Positions 34,745 through 47,327 of a stretch of DNA of 64,000 nt are shown here, piece after piece; position 1 is the first letter of the stretch, and the number at the start of each line of letters is the position of its first letter. The notes beneath the pieces were generated by a model, which was not told where the DNA came from, ran no database searches, and saw only the letters and a list, made by a program, of their open reading frames with translations. Position numbers and translations under genes: made by a program. The DNA comes from Silene latifolia (taxonomy: Eukaryota > Streptophyta > Magnoliopsida > Caryophyllales > Caryophyllaceae): positions 7,890,001 to 7,954,000 of the forward strand of contig NC_133526.1 in NCBI RefSeq assembly GCF_048544455.1. Reading direction: 5' to 3'.

Positions 34745-35560
34745 AGAGCATCCACAATGGTAAGCTAGTTGGTACTAGCTTACCTTTGCGACATCATTTT
34801 TTCGAGCTATAACCATTTCAAGCTACAACTTACTCCAACGGTGAAGTCGTTTTTCTACTAGCTTTATGTGACCCACCTAACACACTCTCCTATTTTTTTA
34901 TTCAATTTTTAATTTCTAAATATAAAATTAAAACATTATAAATGAGACCACTTTTTTCCTATTGGTTATATTTTTTTTTGTGGGTCCATTTAAGCAAGTA
35001 GCTTCAGAGTATCTCCAATGGTAACCAAAAAGACTTGCTTGCAAATAAAAAAAATTTCAAGCTATTTACTTAACCATTGGAGCACTTTACATGTACTAGC
35101 TTAAATTGAGCTAGTAGCTCCACGGAGCTAGTAGCTCCATGGAACTAGTAGCTCAAATGAGCCTACAAGAAAAATCTACCAATTAAAACAACACTAAATA
35201 TTTTTAATTTTTATTTTCTAGGTAAAATAAGTAAATGTATTAATTAAAAGAGTGTTGTGGAAGGTAGTTGACATATGATGCATTTAAGCCACAACATTAA
35301 GCTAGTAGCTTACCATTGTAGTAGTTTGTAGCTTACAAATATTCTAAATAAAATCTTATGTGGCAAGGTAAAATAAGTAGCAAGAAGAACTACCAATTTC
35401 ATGGATGCTTCTCATGGAGCTACTAGCTCAATGTTTTTTGAGCAAAGCTTAATCTATTTGGATTCTTTCCAATGGTTGAAATTTCTACTAAAACTTTTAT
35501 TTCTTAAAATTGCAAAGTAGTCAAATTTTTTTCTTAACTATAGCATCTCCAATGGTTGAA
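34745..35560. repeat. Cluster of nested MITE-like foldback repeats
   Basis: The phrase ATCTCCAATGGT or close variants occurs near 34749, 35011 and 35545 on one strand and as ACCATTG(G/T) near 35082 and 35313 on the other, together with many AGCTAGTAGCT(C/T) palindromes (for example 35110-35155). GAGCATCTCCAATGG-type ends are common in plant MITEs. Individual boundaries could not be fixed. Confidence 0.5.
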
Positions 35561-37559
35561 CAAAAGGACTTACTTGCAAATTCTAAAAGTTTCAAACTAG
35601 TTGCTCAACCATTTATATGGCAGTTACTTTCATGTGCTGGTTATTCTTTTTTAAAAGGCTTCAATTTAACAATGATTATCAATCTAAGCAAATGACAAAG
35701 GGCAGTTGAGGAGTAATTGCATGTGGAAAAACGGATGATTATGAGTTTCAGTTTGAGATTTGCATGAATAACATCTATAACCAATACCGTCTCCCTTTTT
35801 CATCAAGTTATCAACCAATCTTATGATAAGAACTTGTTAATTAAAGCTAATGAAGCAACTTTAATGTCCCTAGTTATCCCAAACCCATTTGATTTGGTGA
35901 AATTGTTAGTATATGAAGGAAATGAAATTGGACGAAATAATTAATCATGTTTGTTAATAATACTGATGATAAAGATAAGAAGCAAGTTAGCCAGAACATC
36001 CCAAGCATCAACAGCTAACATTGGTACACCGCGGGGCCTCTTTCTTTCTTTGGATGATAATCTATTCATACTCTTACAATATAATGTGGGGTTATATGAC
36101 TAGACTACCTAATTGGTGAGTCGTTATTTCAATATTACGTGACGGGACATAGTTTTCGGGAATTGGTCCGTTAGGTCATATTCTTTTCGGTTAAAAAGTT
36201 TAATTAAATTGAATTGACTTGAACTGAACTAAAAAAAAAAGAGTTGCTCCGTAATTTATAAAAAAAACGAGCTGAATTAAATTGAAACTGAATAGAGTTG
36301 AATAAAACTGAAATGAGATGAAATTAAGTCCACAGGAAAGCTAGGTTATTTACGTTTTTTTTTTTAGTTAATCAAAAAATTCTTTAATGATCTGAATATA
36401 TAAGTTATGCAGTTTATTCGTTTCGCAAAAACATCACCCACAAACAATTTAAAGAAGGGAAAATAAAAAGAGGATTGTAAAGCATCTTAACTTATGACAA
36501 TTTTAAGCAAGACCTAATATGTTATTCCTTCTATTCCAGTTATTTGTTTACTTTTTGTTTTGGCACAAAGACCCGAGAGAAGGTCAATTATTGTTGACAA
36601 GTGAATCAAATTGAGTTACTATGATCAAATTGTCATCAAAGCCATTCCTAAAATATAAAGTTAAATATTTGACCGAGACGGTAAAAAATTGAATAGGTAA
36701 ACAAATAAGCTAAACGAATTATATTATTTTCTTATAGAAAGTGAGGAACTTTCTAATTTCTTTTAAGAAGATGAAAGGATCCTATTTTTTTTAGGAGGAT
36801 CAGTATGCTCTTGATAAGATAACTTTTAAGTATGAAGTGAAGAGGTTTACGTTTACTTCATCACTAAGCTTTAATTTGGTGGCAAAAGTATTCATGATCA
36901 GAAGACAGATGCGAGCCTCCAGATGATGGACGGCTGCGTTACTTGTACGTATTGTTTAATTTGCTTTCATTGTTTCATTAATGGCGCACGTGTTAGGCCT
37001 TAATTGTATTGTGTTATTATAAGCAAATACATCATGATGTCATTAGTGAAAAGTTATTTGGAATAATACCACCTCCTAGAAGTGGCCACTGGCGGGTTCG
37101 GGTAAACCCAAGTCTCGCTGACACGGTAGCGGGTCGGCATCCGTCCACCTAACAGTTAACATTGAACTTTGCAAGTAGATGAACGGGTCAGGCCGTATTA
37201 GTTAAGATCTAACTTGGTTACCATATTGGTTGGACCTCCTTTTATTAAAAGGTTTGGATGGGTTATAGGTGGGCCGAGCAGGGTTGGAGAACCAATTTGG
37301 TACCGCCTTGAGGGGAAGGACATAATAAGTTGGGCTACGCCACTGGTCAGGGGAAGGCGGCCCAAGGTAAGCCAAGGCTTCCCGTTAATATAGTCATCGT
37401 TCTCTCCCACCTCCTCATTGAAAAACCAGCATTTTTATTTATTTTTATTTGATTATTCCTTATATTACACTCGCTCCCTCCATTCACATCCAAGTGTATC
37501 ATGTCATTTTTTGACATAATTTATAAGCGAAGAAATTTTTCAATATTCCTTGCAATATA
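35561..37559. other. AT-rich intergenic DNA with no supported gene
   Basis: No coding frame longer than about 70 codons. A GC-richer stretch at about 37080-37410 (CGGGTCGGC, GGGCCGAGC) may be a decayed transposon piece, but no ends are visible. Confidence 0.55.
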
Positions 37560-37650
37560 CTTCCTCCATTCTCATATGATGTACCCATTTTATTAAAATA
37601 CTACACTCATATATTCAACATATGGGTACATCATATAAAAACGGAGGAAG
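37560..37650. mobile_element. Stowaway-like MITE, 91 bp
   Basis: CTTCCTCCATTCTCATATGA and its near-complement TCATATAAAAACGGAGGAAG form long inverted repeats, with TA on both sides (37558-37559, 37651-37652). ATGTACCCAT/ATGGGTACAT extends the stem, so almost the whole element folds. Confidence 0.88.
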
Positions 37651-37794
37651 TATAAGAGAAAATATAGTCATATGAAATCTTGTTTGATTCGTCTTTGTAA
37701 ATACAATTATCAAAGTTTTATATTTTTTTATAATGAAATAAATGTATTTGCTATACAATTTTGCATTGTATAAAAGGAAAACAATACATTTAGA

Positions 37795-38135
37795 TAGAGG
37801 TGGACATTGGGCTAGGCTGGGCCGGGCTGGGCTGGGCTGGGATAGAGCGGCACTGGCACGACACTAACATAGAACCGGGCTGTGCTAGTTTTGGTCAGGC
37901 CCGGGCACGACACTATAGGGGCGGGGCGGGGCGGGCTTGGTACAAATTTATTTTTATTTTTTAAAAAAAAACGGGTTGGAAACCGGCCTGGGCTGAAAAA
38001 ACCCAACACTAGCACAGGCCGTAGGGCTGACCGGGCTGGGTCGTGGGCTGGCCGGGCTGTTGAATATCGGCCCGTGAGGCCGGGTTGGCCCGGGCCGGGC
38101 CGGGCCGGGCTGGCCCGCTATGTTGTCCAGCTCTA
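37795..38135. mobile_element. GC-rich hAT-type MITE, 341 bp
   Basis: TAGAGGTGGACA at the left and TGTCCAGCTCTA at the right are inverted repeats of the hAT YAGNG type. CATTTAGA flanks both ends (37787-37794 and 38136-38143), an exact 8-bp duplication as expected for hAT. The interior is built from GGGCTGGGCC and GGCCGGGC runs, a striking GC island in AT-rich DNA. Open frames inside are composition artefacts. Confidence 0.88.
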
Positions 38136-38143
38136 CATTTAGA

Positions 38144-39707
38144 TATGAATGAAGGGAGTATGAAGTGATTGAAGTCTTCTTAGAAGAGAGCATGTGCAAT
38201 GCTCATTTAAGAGTTTAGGGATTCTAAGTACCTAGGAGAAAGAGGGATGATTACCTAAAATTAGTTTTTTTTAACGTAATATAATTTATTTGAGTAAGTA
38301 ATGATATGATATGCAAGCAAGCAAGTAAGCAACTAATACCCTTTTAAATGAGGATTACAAGCTTAAGAGTGGAACGTGAATTAAAGCAGCAGTGTAAAAT
38401 ATTAGCAATAAATGGAATTTTATTGGGCAGATTTAACTAAACTAGTTATCTAAAGCTATAAAATAGATTTTGCACATATATTGTCACCTAAGTTATCTAT
38501 CATTGAGTACTCTATTACGGGACTATTATTCCAATTATTTTACCTTAATAGGTAATTAGCACGAACCGATAATACTTAATCACTCTAACTACTTGAACAA
38601 CCAAAACAATCAAATTTAGGTTTAATTAACATTAAATACGCAAAATCAATAGAGATGCTCCAATAACAAACACAAGTGGTTATTACCAAGTCACTTGATA
38701 TTGTTCCTCCTATGCTATAACTTGATCATCAGCATACAAATTTAAATTGCAATTTCTTCTCTTTGAATAGATTATCAAACAATCTGGTTCAATAAACTAT
38801 GCAACATGTGATTTTGTAAGCCTCTAATTAGTTGTAGGCTATCTTATATACCCGAGGGTTTACCGAATGTGCACCAAAACTCTAATTAGTCACGATGATA
38901 TTAGAAGATCTACTAAAAGTCTAAAACACATAATTAGGAAATGTAGCCAACAAAGTTGCCGACTTTATGACTTCTATTGGACATTCGTGGCTTCAAGTCT
39001 TCAACTTACCTCAATCATTCAAAATGATGAAATAGGTTGGTCATACCTTAGATGATCAATCAAGTTTTATTACTTTCCGTAAAAAAAATAAAAAAAAAAA
39101 CGAAAAAAAAAAAATGTTCCACACTCAACATAAAGAAGAAAAAGTATGTGGGCCTCATCTGGCTTTATCAGTGGGCTTCATCCACTTCGACCCACTAAAC
39201 TTGCTAGCAATCCATATTCATTCAAGTGATCCAACTCCTAATATTAAGTCTCTTTTTAACAACAAAAAATGCTTCACATTCCCAATCACAATATCTATGC
39301 TAATTTTGCCAGCACCAAAGATTGCTCGGTAGCAACCAATATCTATGCTAATTTTGCCTACTAAAAGTAATAGCAATAGTAGTTATTAGAATTGGAGTTG
39401 TTATCAAAAACTTTATTTTAAAAGTTTTTATATTACATTTAAAAGTTGGTTCTTATTTTTAAAAAATAAGTTCTAAGATAAGAACGAAGTTTATAAATAT
39501 TGGAAAATGTACAACTAATAAATATAGCTTTTTAAAATGTGTGAAAACATTTAACATTATTAATTTTATAGTTTTTTTTATGTAAGAACTTTATATAAAG
39601 TTCTTCTATTGTGAACAAAAATTCTTATAAATTAGGGTTGGTTATTATGACATGGTATCTGAAAAACTTTATATAAAATTATACTATTGTTATTGCTCTA
39701 AAATCAA
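38144..39707. other. AT-rich intergenic DNA with no supported gene
   Basis: Nothing beyond short low-complexity frames. An A-rich run lies at about 39079-39113. Confidence 0.55.
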
Positions 39708-39738
39708 CTAGTTTTATACCCGTGCTGAATTGCACCGT
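39708..39738 (-). mobile_element. Degraded Helitron-like 3' terminus, minus strand
   Basis: CTAG at 39708-39711 next to an imperfect hairpin (ACCCGTGC...GCACCGT). Same layout as 24799 and 48335, but the stem has decayed. Confidence 0.4.
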
Positions 39739-39799
39739 ATTGGATATAGTGTTAATTACCTAACGAAATATTTAAATGGTGAAAATAAAATTGCACATA

Positions 39800-39963
39800 A
39801 TTGTAAAATTTAAAATATTAATTAATAAATATCATTAAATAAAAGTCAAGTTACAAATATTGGTAGATGATCTCTCATTTAATTGTAAAATTTAAAATAC
39901 TAATTAATAAATATCATTAAATAAAAGTTAAGTTACAAATATTGGTAGATGATCTCTCTCCTT
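39800..39963. repeat. 82-bp tandem duplication
   Basis: ATTGTAAAATTTAAAATA and TTACAAATATTGGTAGATGA recur exactly 82 bp apart, with only a few differences. Noncoding. Confidence 0.9.
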
Positions 39964-40009
39964 TGTTAGACGAAATTGGGTTGTAGAGCTTATTACTCAC
40001 TAATTTAGA

Positions 40010-40390
40010 CTTGGCAAAATCAACCCGGGCCTGATCCGAGACCCGAAATCAACCTAAACTGCCGCACCCGAAACTCGAATTGACTCGACCCTAAAATGAC
40101 CCGACCTTTCATGGACCTGTAACAGACCCGACCTAAAACCACTCAACACTACTGACCCGAAAGACTTGAAATGCCTTTTTTCTCTCTTAATCATTGACCC
40201 GAAAATGTTACAACCCGAAACAACTCGACCCGCTTGACCCAAAACAGACCTGACCAAAAACCCCAAATGGACTCAGAACTAAAATGACCTAACCTGAACT
40301 AAATACTTGTTTAAATTGGCCCAAATGAACACTTCCTAAATACTTGTTTAAATTGACCCAAAAAAGCTTACACCCTTTGACCCAAAATTT
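40010..40390. repeat. GACCCGA/ACCCGAA-rich degenerate repeat tract
   Basis: At least twelve short GACCCG/ACCCGA units with irregular spacing. Similar but opposite-strand sequence (GGTCA, GGGTC) lies at about 58825-58990. A known type of plant dispersed repeat; family not assigned. Confidence 0.55.
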
Positions 40391-40972
40391 ATCAAGTACT
40401 CTAATTCTGTGTCCAACGTATGAATATATCAAAAGTACTTTATAATCTTCCTAACAAAGAAAAATCCTAAATATTCGTCAAAATTTGTCATCTTCAAATA
40501 TACCTTCTTTTGTACCCCATCTCAAATTTAAGCCATCATCATTAATCATTATCAAACTTATGATCATCACATAATTTAAATCTATGCTAAACCAAAATTA
40601 TCACCATCCATTTCACCGTTTTGCTCTTTTGATTTCTTCATTCATCCATTTGTGCTCCTCCATTATACTATAATTAATTAATTTGTGATTGTAAGGGCAA
40701 TTCATCTTGGTACCGACTAAATTCCTAAATTAATTAAATTGTTTTCTATCCATCACTTTCAGAATTAAATTTCATTCATAAGGTGAGTTAGATTTTGACT
40801 GCTACTCATTTTGATTTATTGTTTTTCTTATTTACTTGTGTTTTTCGATTTTGGTTTTTGTGGGTTTTTGATTTTGATTAATGTAGCCATGTTGTTCGCA
40901 AAACCAATGTGATCCTTTATTTTTTTCTCGATGATTCATTTATGAATCGCTTATACTCATATAATTTTTTTT

Positions 40973-41510
40973 CGGAAAATTCACGTGGTCCGCGAACTTT
41001 TCCATTTTGCACATGGTACCCAACTTTTTAAGTTTTTGTACATTATACCCTCTATGTTTGATTTTTATGCACAACATACCCTTTTTGTCGCTGTAAAAAA
41101 ACTCAATTGCGCATAACTCCTAGACCGGAATTCTGAATCGACCAATTTTTTTTCCTAAAATGATTATCTCATCATAATCTACGATTTGTGAAAAAAAATT
41201 GTCGACTGACATTTTATAGGGTTTTTTTTAACAAAAATCTCAAATCAACCATATCTTCGATCTTAAATTTCCGAATGACCATTTTCGTTTTATCAATCTA
41301 TAGATCTCGAAGAGATAATTAATTTGAAAAAAAAAATTAATCAATTCCGATTTCTGGTCTATAATTTATGACCAATTGAAAATTTTAAAAACGATAAAAA
41401 GGCAAGTTGTGCTTGAAAATCAAATTTTAAGGATATTATGTGCACAAACTTAAAAAGTTGGGTACCACGTGAAAAATGACAAAGTTTAAGGGTACCACGT
41501 GAATTTTCCG
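40973..41510. mobile_element. Mutator-like MITE, 538 bp
   Basis: CGGAAAATTCACGTGG at the left is inverted at 41495-41510; the arms continue for about 120 bp including GGTACCCAACTTTTTAAGTT and its complement. Flanked by ATTTTTTTT on both sides (40964-40972, 41511-41519), a 9-bp duplication, though low complexity makes that weaker evidence. Interior noncoding. Confidence 0.78.
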
Positions 41511-41860
41511 ATTTTTTTTTATAGTTTTTTAAAGAAAATTATTTTTTTATTTTTATTTTTCATAATATTTTTTCTCTCATCAAAATTGATTTTTTTATAA
41601 ATTACAAAAATTTAAAGTACTACTCGTATAGTCTTTTTTTTTTCATTTGTAAATTGGTATTGTATTGGGTTAAATAAATTGTCTCAATAAAATATAAAGC
41701 AAATTTAAAATCTGAAATTATTGGAGAGGGACTAATTAAATACTTTCAAAGAAGGTGGTGGTCCCTACAAAAAAAAGCAATATTTAATCCCAGAAATTAA
41801 GGAACCAATAGAAATGCAAAGAAGGCTTCAGCTTTTATATTAGGGGGATTTTATAATAGT

Positions 41861-42257
41861 TTTTTTTTTTTTCCAAAAGGTACCTAATATTTAGGTCACT
41901 TTGCACGCAGGTACCTAACATTATTTGTTTTTGCCCCAAAATACCTAAAATCTATACGAGTACATCTTTTGTTAACAAGTACCAAGTAATGTTTTCCGTA
42001 AAAAAAAATTAATTTTGGAATCCGACTTTACAGAAAAATGTGATTTATTTTACTCGATCCTTAATCCTCAAAATGAGAGTAAATAAATCACTTTTTTCCA
42101 TCAAGTCAAACCCCAAAGTCAACATTTTGACGGAAAACGTTAATTGGTACTTGTCAATAAATGATATATAAACTTAGGTGTTTTAGGGCAAAAAAAATTA
42201 TGTTAGGTACTTGCGTGCAAAGTGGTCTAAATATTAGGTAACTTATGACAAAAAAAA
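41861..42257. mobile_element. Foldback MITE with long inverted arms, probably Mutator-like
   Basis: ACCTAATATTTAGGTCACTT and the complement of AAGTGGTCTAAATATTAGGT, and CGCAGGTACCTAACAT versus ATGTTAGGTACTTGCG, define arms of about 110-120 bp around a 170-bp centre. Poly-T at the left end hides the target duplication. Confidence 0.7.
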
Positions 42258-42509
42258 CCCTTCTAATTACTCTGTAGCTCTTTTTTACTCGCTTTTAAAG
42301 CTCAATTAGTCTCATTGTAGACGGGTATATCTGTGTAAAAATGTAGACGGATTAAATAATCTCACTTTAATTTGCATGAATAGTAATCCTCCACCATCAC
42401 ACTTGTTATTTGTATGATCACATATTTAACCCGCCTACAACTTTAAATGAATAATGTCCGTTTAAAGTGAGATTTTGTGTTTAAAGCTCGGCTCAATGCC
42501 TATTTGTTA

Positions 42510-42882
42510 GGGTGAGATTATCAGTAAGACTCTCTCAAGTCTTAAGACTTTGCCACATCAGCTTTCCACTAACTTTTATTATTTCTTTATTGTTCAGACC
42601 CACCTCAGACTTTATACATTATCCGTCAGACTCACCTGAGACTCTACTTTCCCACTTTACTTCTTTTTTCCACAAAAGAAGAAACGAAACATGTGATTCA
42701 CTCATTGGTTAATCTCTTTTTAAGGTGGGTCAAGACTCACCCAAAGTCCTAAGGTGAGTTTTGGATTTCCAAGACTCAACTTAAGACTTTGTTAAAACTA
42801 AGGTAGATTATTGGTAATTTTTAGTGAGTTTTGTCTTAAGACTTACCAAAGTCTTTTCTCAAGATTACCAATAATCTTACCC
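42510..42882. mobile_element. Tourist-like (PIF/Harbinger) MITE, 373 bp
   Basis: GGGTGAGATTATCAGTAAG at the left and TTACCAATAATCTTACCC at the right are terminal inverted repeats; TTA flanks both ends (42507-42509, 42883-42885). TTA is the PIF/Harbinger target. A truncated relative lies at 21848-22082. Confidence 0.85.
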
Positions 42883-43669
42883 TTACACCGTATTCATAAT
42901 GCGACAAGAAGTCACGTGGCTATCTCACGTGTTGACTAAATGACAAACAAAATGCGCGCGGCCTTTAATCACGGATTAGAATACTACACTCTCATTAGTT
43001 TTCTTGTGCTGCCTTTAGTCAAGGATAAAACCCGGCCTTAATCACGGATTAGGAAACTGCACTCTCACTCATTTGTCTTCTTAGGCTGCCTTTAGTCACT
43101 CTTTATTAGTTTTGGGTGCAAAAAGCGTGAAATGATATATTTCAATTCGTTTCGGTTTTTTGTTTACGTATTTTACTTATACATTTCTCATTCATTTATT
43201 TGCCTTTCTCTATTTAAAATCTCTTCATAAGATAAATTAATCATTCACATAAGCTATAAATATTCACTTATACGTCATTTGAGTACGTATGACATTGTAC
43301 ACTGGCGATTCAAAAACCATCTTTTGACAATGTGTCAATTACTTATATATTATAATTTTTTTACAAGGATAATTTTGTGAATAAAGTTGATTATAAAAAA
43401 TAGAGTAATTATTTACTCCATAATTTTTCTATTTTAAAAATCGTAATGGAAATATAACACACTTTATAATTGCACCAAAAATAGATCCTGGATCTCAACA
43501 ACATTTTTCCATGAAAGGATTTAGAAACAACATATCCAATCATGAGATATTGAATACTGAATAAACAACAATTATCCAATAAATCTTGTTTGTCTTACAA
43601 ATTCGTACTTAAGACGATTTAATTCAAAACAGACTCACAATCGGCTTAAATAAAAATAAAATATAGTAA

Positions 43670-45442
43670 CTATCTTGAGCTCATTGGCTTGCCCTCTTGG
43701 TCTCCTACCTTAATGGGCACAACACTCTTCTCATTCTCCAAACTGTCAGCAACCTTAGCTTGTTCCCTAAACTTTTTATAAATATCACCCTTATAAAACT
43801 CCCTAGTTCTAACCACTAAAATAAACGAAACCAATGCACCAAATAACGTTACAGCTGCCAAAATAATAAACGACAACTGATAACATCGTGACCCTAGACA
43901 CGTCAATTCCTTAACGTCCGATCTCTTTAAACCTTTTCTAGCCAACTCTTTAAGAGCCTCTCTATCGTATAACATTCCGGTCACCTTCACGTTGAGTAAG
44001 TACGACCCAATTGGGCTAGCCAATTGTCCACAATTAAACAATGTGGAGTAGTACTTGAGCCCAAACAACTCTGATATGATCGCGAATAATAACGGTAATT
44101 GGGCTCCAAACGAGAACCCAATGATAACCGAGGCCACGTAGACGGACCCGGGTATCGGGAAAGCAATAAGAATATGGCCGATGGCCGCTAAGATTAAGAC
44201 GAATGTCATCATTAGCGGCCGTGGGATCTTGTACTTGGCTAAGAGCGCTTCGGAAACAAACCCGGAAAAAACCCGACCGAAATAATTCCAAATACTAACC
44301 AATGACACAAATGTACTAATTGTCTTAGTTGGATACCCTAATGATTCCCCAATTTGACCCAAATTATCGACCGCGGTTAAACTCGAACCCAAACCAAATA
44401 ATGTAGCTAAAAATAAAATTCCCATGTCTATGCTCAAAAGTGCTTGCAGTATTGTGTAGTCTTCACCTCTTTCCGGCTTATTACAAATCGAAAAAAAACA
44501 CGATTTTGATTTCGAATCATCCTCTTCAATTTTCTCATCCATGTTTATTTCAACAACCGGTTTCTCAACGACGACTTTCACAGGAGAAATACCCTTAACA
44601 GCCTTGTCGGTATCGTCTTGAGTTTTAAACAAGTAGTAATCCTCCTTAATGGCAACCAACAAAGGCAGAAACAACATAGCCGAAACTACGGTCGCACTAG
44701 CAGCGTAACCCGCTTCGGTAAATTGAATTTGTTTTTCCAAAATGGTAATTACCATTAAAAAAAGTGCCAAAACAATTGACACGTATAAGAATTGGTAAAA
44801 GACTTTAACTTCATTACTTTGCCTACGAACCTCAAGAGTTCTAATAGTGTAAACAAACACCACAGAAATGGCGGCAGGTAACCAAGCAATAAGCAAGATT
44901 AACGATTTCGAATCGTTTCCATAAATAGCTAAATAGATTTGTGTCATAATAGCACCACTTAATCCAACAAAACCTTTTAATAATCCCAACATAATTCCTC
45001 GGCTTTCAGGGAAATTCTTAACACAGGTGACTAACGCGCCGGTATTTGCGAAATTCTGTGAATTCGCTCCGATGCAAATATAAACGCACATCTGCCATAC
45101 TTTAGGAGATGAGATTTTACCAGTAACAGATGCCCAAATCATGAAATAACCGATAAAATTCATGGCCGAACCGATTAATAAAACGGCCCATGTTGGGATT
45201 ATTTCAGCTATTAATCCAGAAAAAACACCAACATTTGCACCGAAATCTTTGAAAAAACCTAAGAGATTTAGGGTTGATTGAGTATACCCTAATGATGATT
45301 TAATATCTTTGGAATAAATACCGAAGAGATAAGTTGCACCTGCACCTGCCATTATTAAGAATGATGCAAATACTGTGAACCATCTTCCTTTAACTATTTG
45401 CTCTGTAAAACGCATCGTTTCATTGCACCGTACACCAGCCAT
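43670..45442 (-). CDS. Nodulin-like/major facilitator superfamily transporter, NFD4-like
   Basis: One uninterrupted frame of 590 aa from an ATG at 45442. The nodulin-like domain (about residues 15-265) begins [20 protein letters not shown] and contains the conserved [13 protein letters not shown] and [20 protein letters not shown]. After a charged cytosolic loop (about 285-330) comes a second MFS half (about 335-560) with GGRV-type [13 protein letters not shown]. About 12 hydrophobic helices can be counted. Both length and motifs match the Arabidopsis At2g16660/At4g34950 subgroup. Family members are linked to NFD4 (NUCLEAR FUSION DEFECTIVE 4) and to small-solute transport; the substrate here is unknown. 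A TATTTAAAT element about 95-103 bp upstream (45537-45545, minus) could be its TATA box. Looks intact; no introns. Confidence 0.95.
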   Translation of the reverse strand: MAGVRCNETMRFTEQIVKGRWFTVFASFLIMAGAGATYLFGIYSKDIKSSLGYTQSTLNLLGFFKDFGANVGVFSGLIAEIIPTWAVLLIGSAMNFIGYFMIWASVTGKISSPKVWQMCVYICIGANSQNFANTGALVTCVKNFPESRGIMLGLLKGFVGLSGAIMTQIYLAIYGNDSKSLILLIAWLPAAISVVFVYTIRTLEVRRQSNEVKVFYQFLYVSIVLALFLMVITILEKQIQFTEAGYAASATVVSAMLFLPLLVAIKEDYYLFKTQDDTDKAVKGISPVKVVVEKPVVEINMDEKIEEDDSKSKSCFFSICNKPERGEDYTILQALLSIDMGILFLATLFGLGSSLTAVDNLGQIGESLGYPTKTISTFVSLVSIWNYFGRVFSGFVSEALLAKYKIPRPLMMTFVLILAAIGHILIAFPIPGSVYVASVIIGFSFGAQLPLLFAIISELFGLKYYSTLFNCGQLASPIGSYLLNVKVTGMLYDREALKELARKGLKRSDVKELTCLGSRCYQLSFIILAAVTLFGALVSFILVVRTREFYKGDIYKKFREQAKVADSLENEKSVVPIKVGDQEGKPMSSR

Positions 45443-46364
45443 TATTGTTTTTGGAGATAAGGATGAAGAAAAGAGGAAAGAAGTTGGATTTGCTTTTTTG
45501 TAATGAGATTTGTGAACACAAGATAAAGAGAATGAGATTTAAATAACCATTTTTTTCAACAAGATCTTGACAAAGTGACAAATTCTAGCTCTAGATAAAG
45601 ATAAACCCAGCTGGAGCAAGAAACAAGTTGGCGGTTGTTTAATTAGAACACAAATTCTCGATAGATAATATCCGTCACAATCTAATAAGCTTGTAACGGG
45701 TTAAACAAAATTTACATGGCTAGATAAGTCAGTTATGACTCCTTGAGTTTTTAGGCTCTTTAATTTTTGTCTTATTTATACATATAAGTGGGTACTTAAC
45801 GTGTCATAAGCTTGTATATCCGTCACAAATGAGACTTAGTGTAGTTAGAGATGGGGTAGAACTGTAGAAGTGTATGACAGACTGGTTATGGGGTTAATCC
45901 ACTAGGATTTTAGTTTTTATATCATCATACCATTAAATTTTATCAGTTTTAACTTTCGATAAAAGATAGGGGTACTATAATTAGGATAGGATAGGATATC
46001 TTCGTTGTCTCATTTATGTTATCCTAGTTTATCAGTTTTTACTTTCGATAAAAGATAGAGGTACTATAAATAGTAGTGATGAAATATTATATTAAATTTT
46101 TATTTTATTTATATATAATAAAAAGAACATATTTAGAGAAAAATTGGAGTGAGATATATATTCTCTTTTATCTCGTTTGTGTTATCCTAATTTGATTTTT
46201 TTGTTGTTGTGGATTTTTGCTACTCCATGGAACATTTTTGATATGGAGTATAAAATACTACGGCTAAAATATGATATTATTAACTTAATATGCAACTTTG
46301 TATATGTATTTTTTGTCAACGAGATGTACAAAAAACGTATATTAATATTTACACTCTAAAAATT
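45443..46364. repeat. Intergenic DNA with a 91-bp-spaced direct repeat
   Basis: Upstream region of the NFD4-like gene. A 40-bp phrase containing ACTTTCGATAAAAGATAG occurs at about 45939 and again about 91 bp later. No gene is supported. Confidence 0.6.
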
Positions 46365-46375
46365 TTACTTCTTGT

Positions 46376-47179
46376 CTCCTTCGAAATGCCAGCAACGACG
46401 TTGAGGTTAGTATTTCTGATTGGCCCATTTATTTTACAGTCACTTGCTGGTGGATTTGGCGATGGCGTAATAATATTGTCTTCGGCCGTGAGGATGAAAA
46501 CCCGGTCCATCCCCATATTTTCTTATATCAACAATTCGAAGTCACTAAAAAGGCTTTCGACAAATTCGATTTTCTAATCCCTATACCTTGATCTCGCCAT
46601 GTTGAAATTTTTATTCGTTGGTCTCCGCCACCACACATATGGGTGTTACTTAACACGGATGGTGCTGCTAGAGGAAACCCGGGTCCAACTGGTGGGGGTG
46701 GAATATTTAGGGATCCGACTGGTAATTTTATCTCGGCATACTTCTTGTCTTGTGGGAATTGCTCATCTATGAAGGCGGAGCTGCTAGCTCTTTTAGCTGG
46801 GTTGGAACGAGCCAAGGAGCTACTCATCCCAAAGCTATTAGTCCATATGGACAATTCACCGTGTGTGGAGATTATTAACGGGGATCAATTGGTTAGCAAC
46901 AGTTTAAAGTTTATTGTGAAGCGATGCAAGGATCTAATGAATGACTCTTCATGGTCCGTCAAGTTGGAGCACATCTACAGAGAAGGAAATAAAGCAGCCG
47001 ATATGCTTGCTAATCGAGGGATAGAATATAGTACTTTTCCTACTTACTTAGACTCTCCTTTCGATAATCTTTGTTCTATTCTTAGGGATGATGTTTTCGG
47101 AGTTACCACTTCTCGTATTGTAGCAAATAATTAATCCTAGGGGCTTTGCCCCTCATGAGCATCGGAAAAAAAAAAAAAA
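46376..47179 (+). mobile_element. 5'-truncated L1-type LINE, 3' end with RNase H domain
   Basis: 804-bp fragment ending in a 14-A tail (47166-47179) and flanked by an exact 11-bp duplication TTACTTCTTGT (46365-46375 and 47180-47190). Just inside, CWWIWRWRNNIVFG encodes the tryptophan-rich linker seen after plant LINE reverse transcriptases. From about 46643 an RNase H domain (RVT_3 type, LNTDGAARGNPG, then MKAELLALLAGL and HIYREGNKAADMLAN) runs 163 codons to a TAA at 47132-47134. One in-frame TGA (46588-46590) separates linker and RNase H. Target-primed insertion with 5' truncation explains the structure. Not a host gene. Confidence 0.92.
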
Positions 47180-47259
47180 TTACTTCTTGTACGTATGAAA
47201 CAGGAAAAATATATATATATTTTTTTAAATCAGAATTAGGTTATTTTCACTGTTGCTCT

Positions 47260-47327
47260 CTTAGTTATTGTCCTAGGGGAGTCAATAGAATAGCTCACTC
47301 CCTTGCTCAGCGAGCATTGTTGTAGGT
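47260..47327 (+). pseudogene. Second LINE RNase H relic
   Basis: Encodes RGVNRIAHSLAQRALL followed by a stop, matching the end of LINE RNase H domains (R-x-x-N-x-x-A-H-x-L-A). Only about 60 bp are recognisable, separate from the LINE ending at 47179. Confidence 0.5.

Noticed and set aside
37882-38142. Open frames of 67-86 codons in the GC island
   Set aside because: Repetitive Gly/Pro/Arg/Ala frames produced by the GC-rich hAT MITE on both strands; composition artefact.
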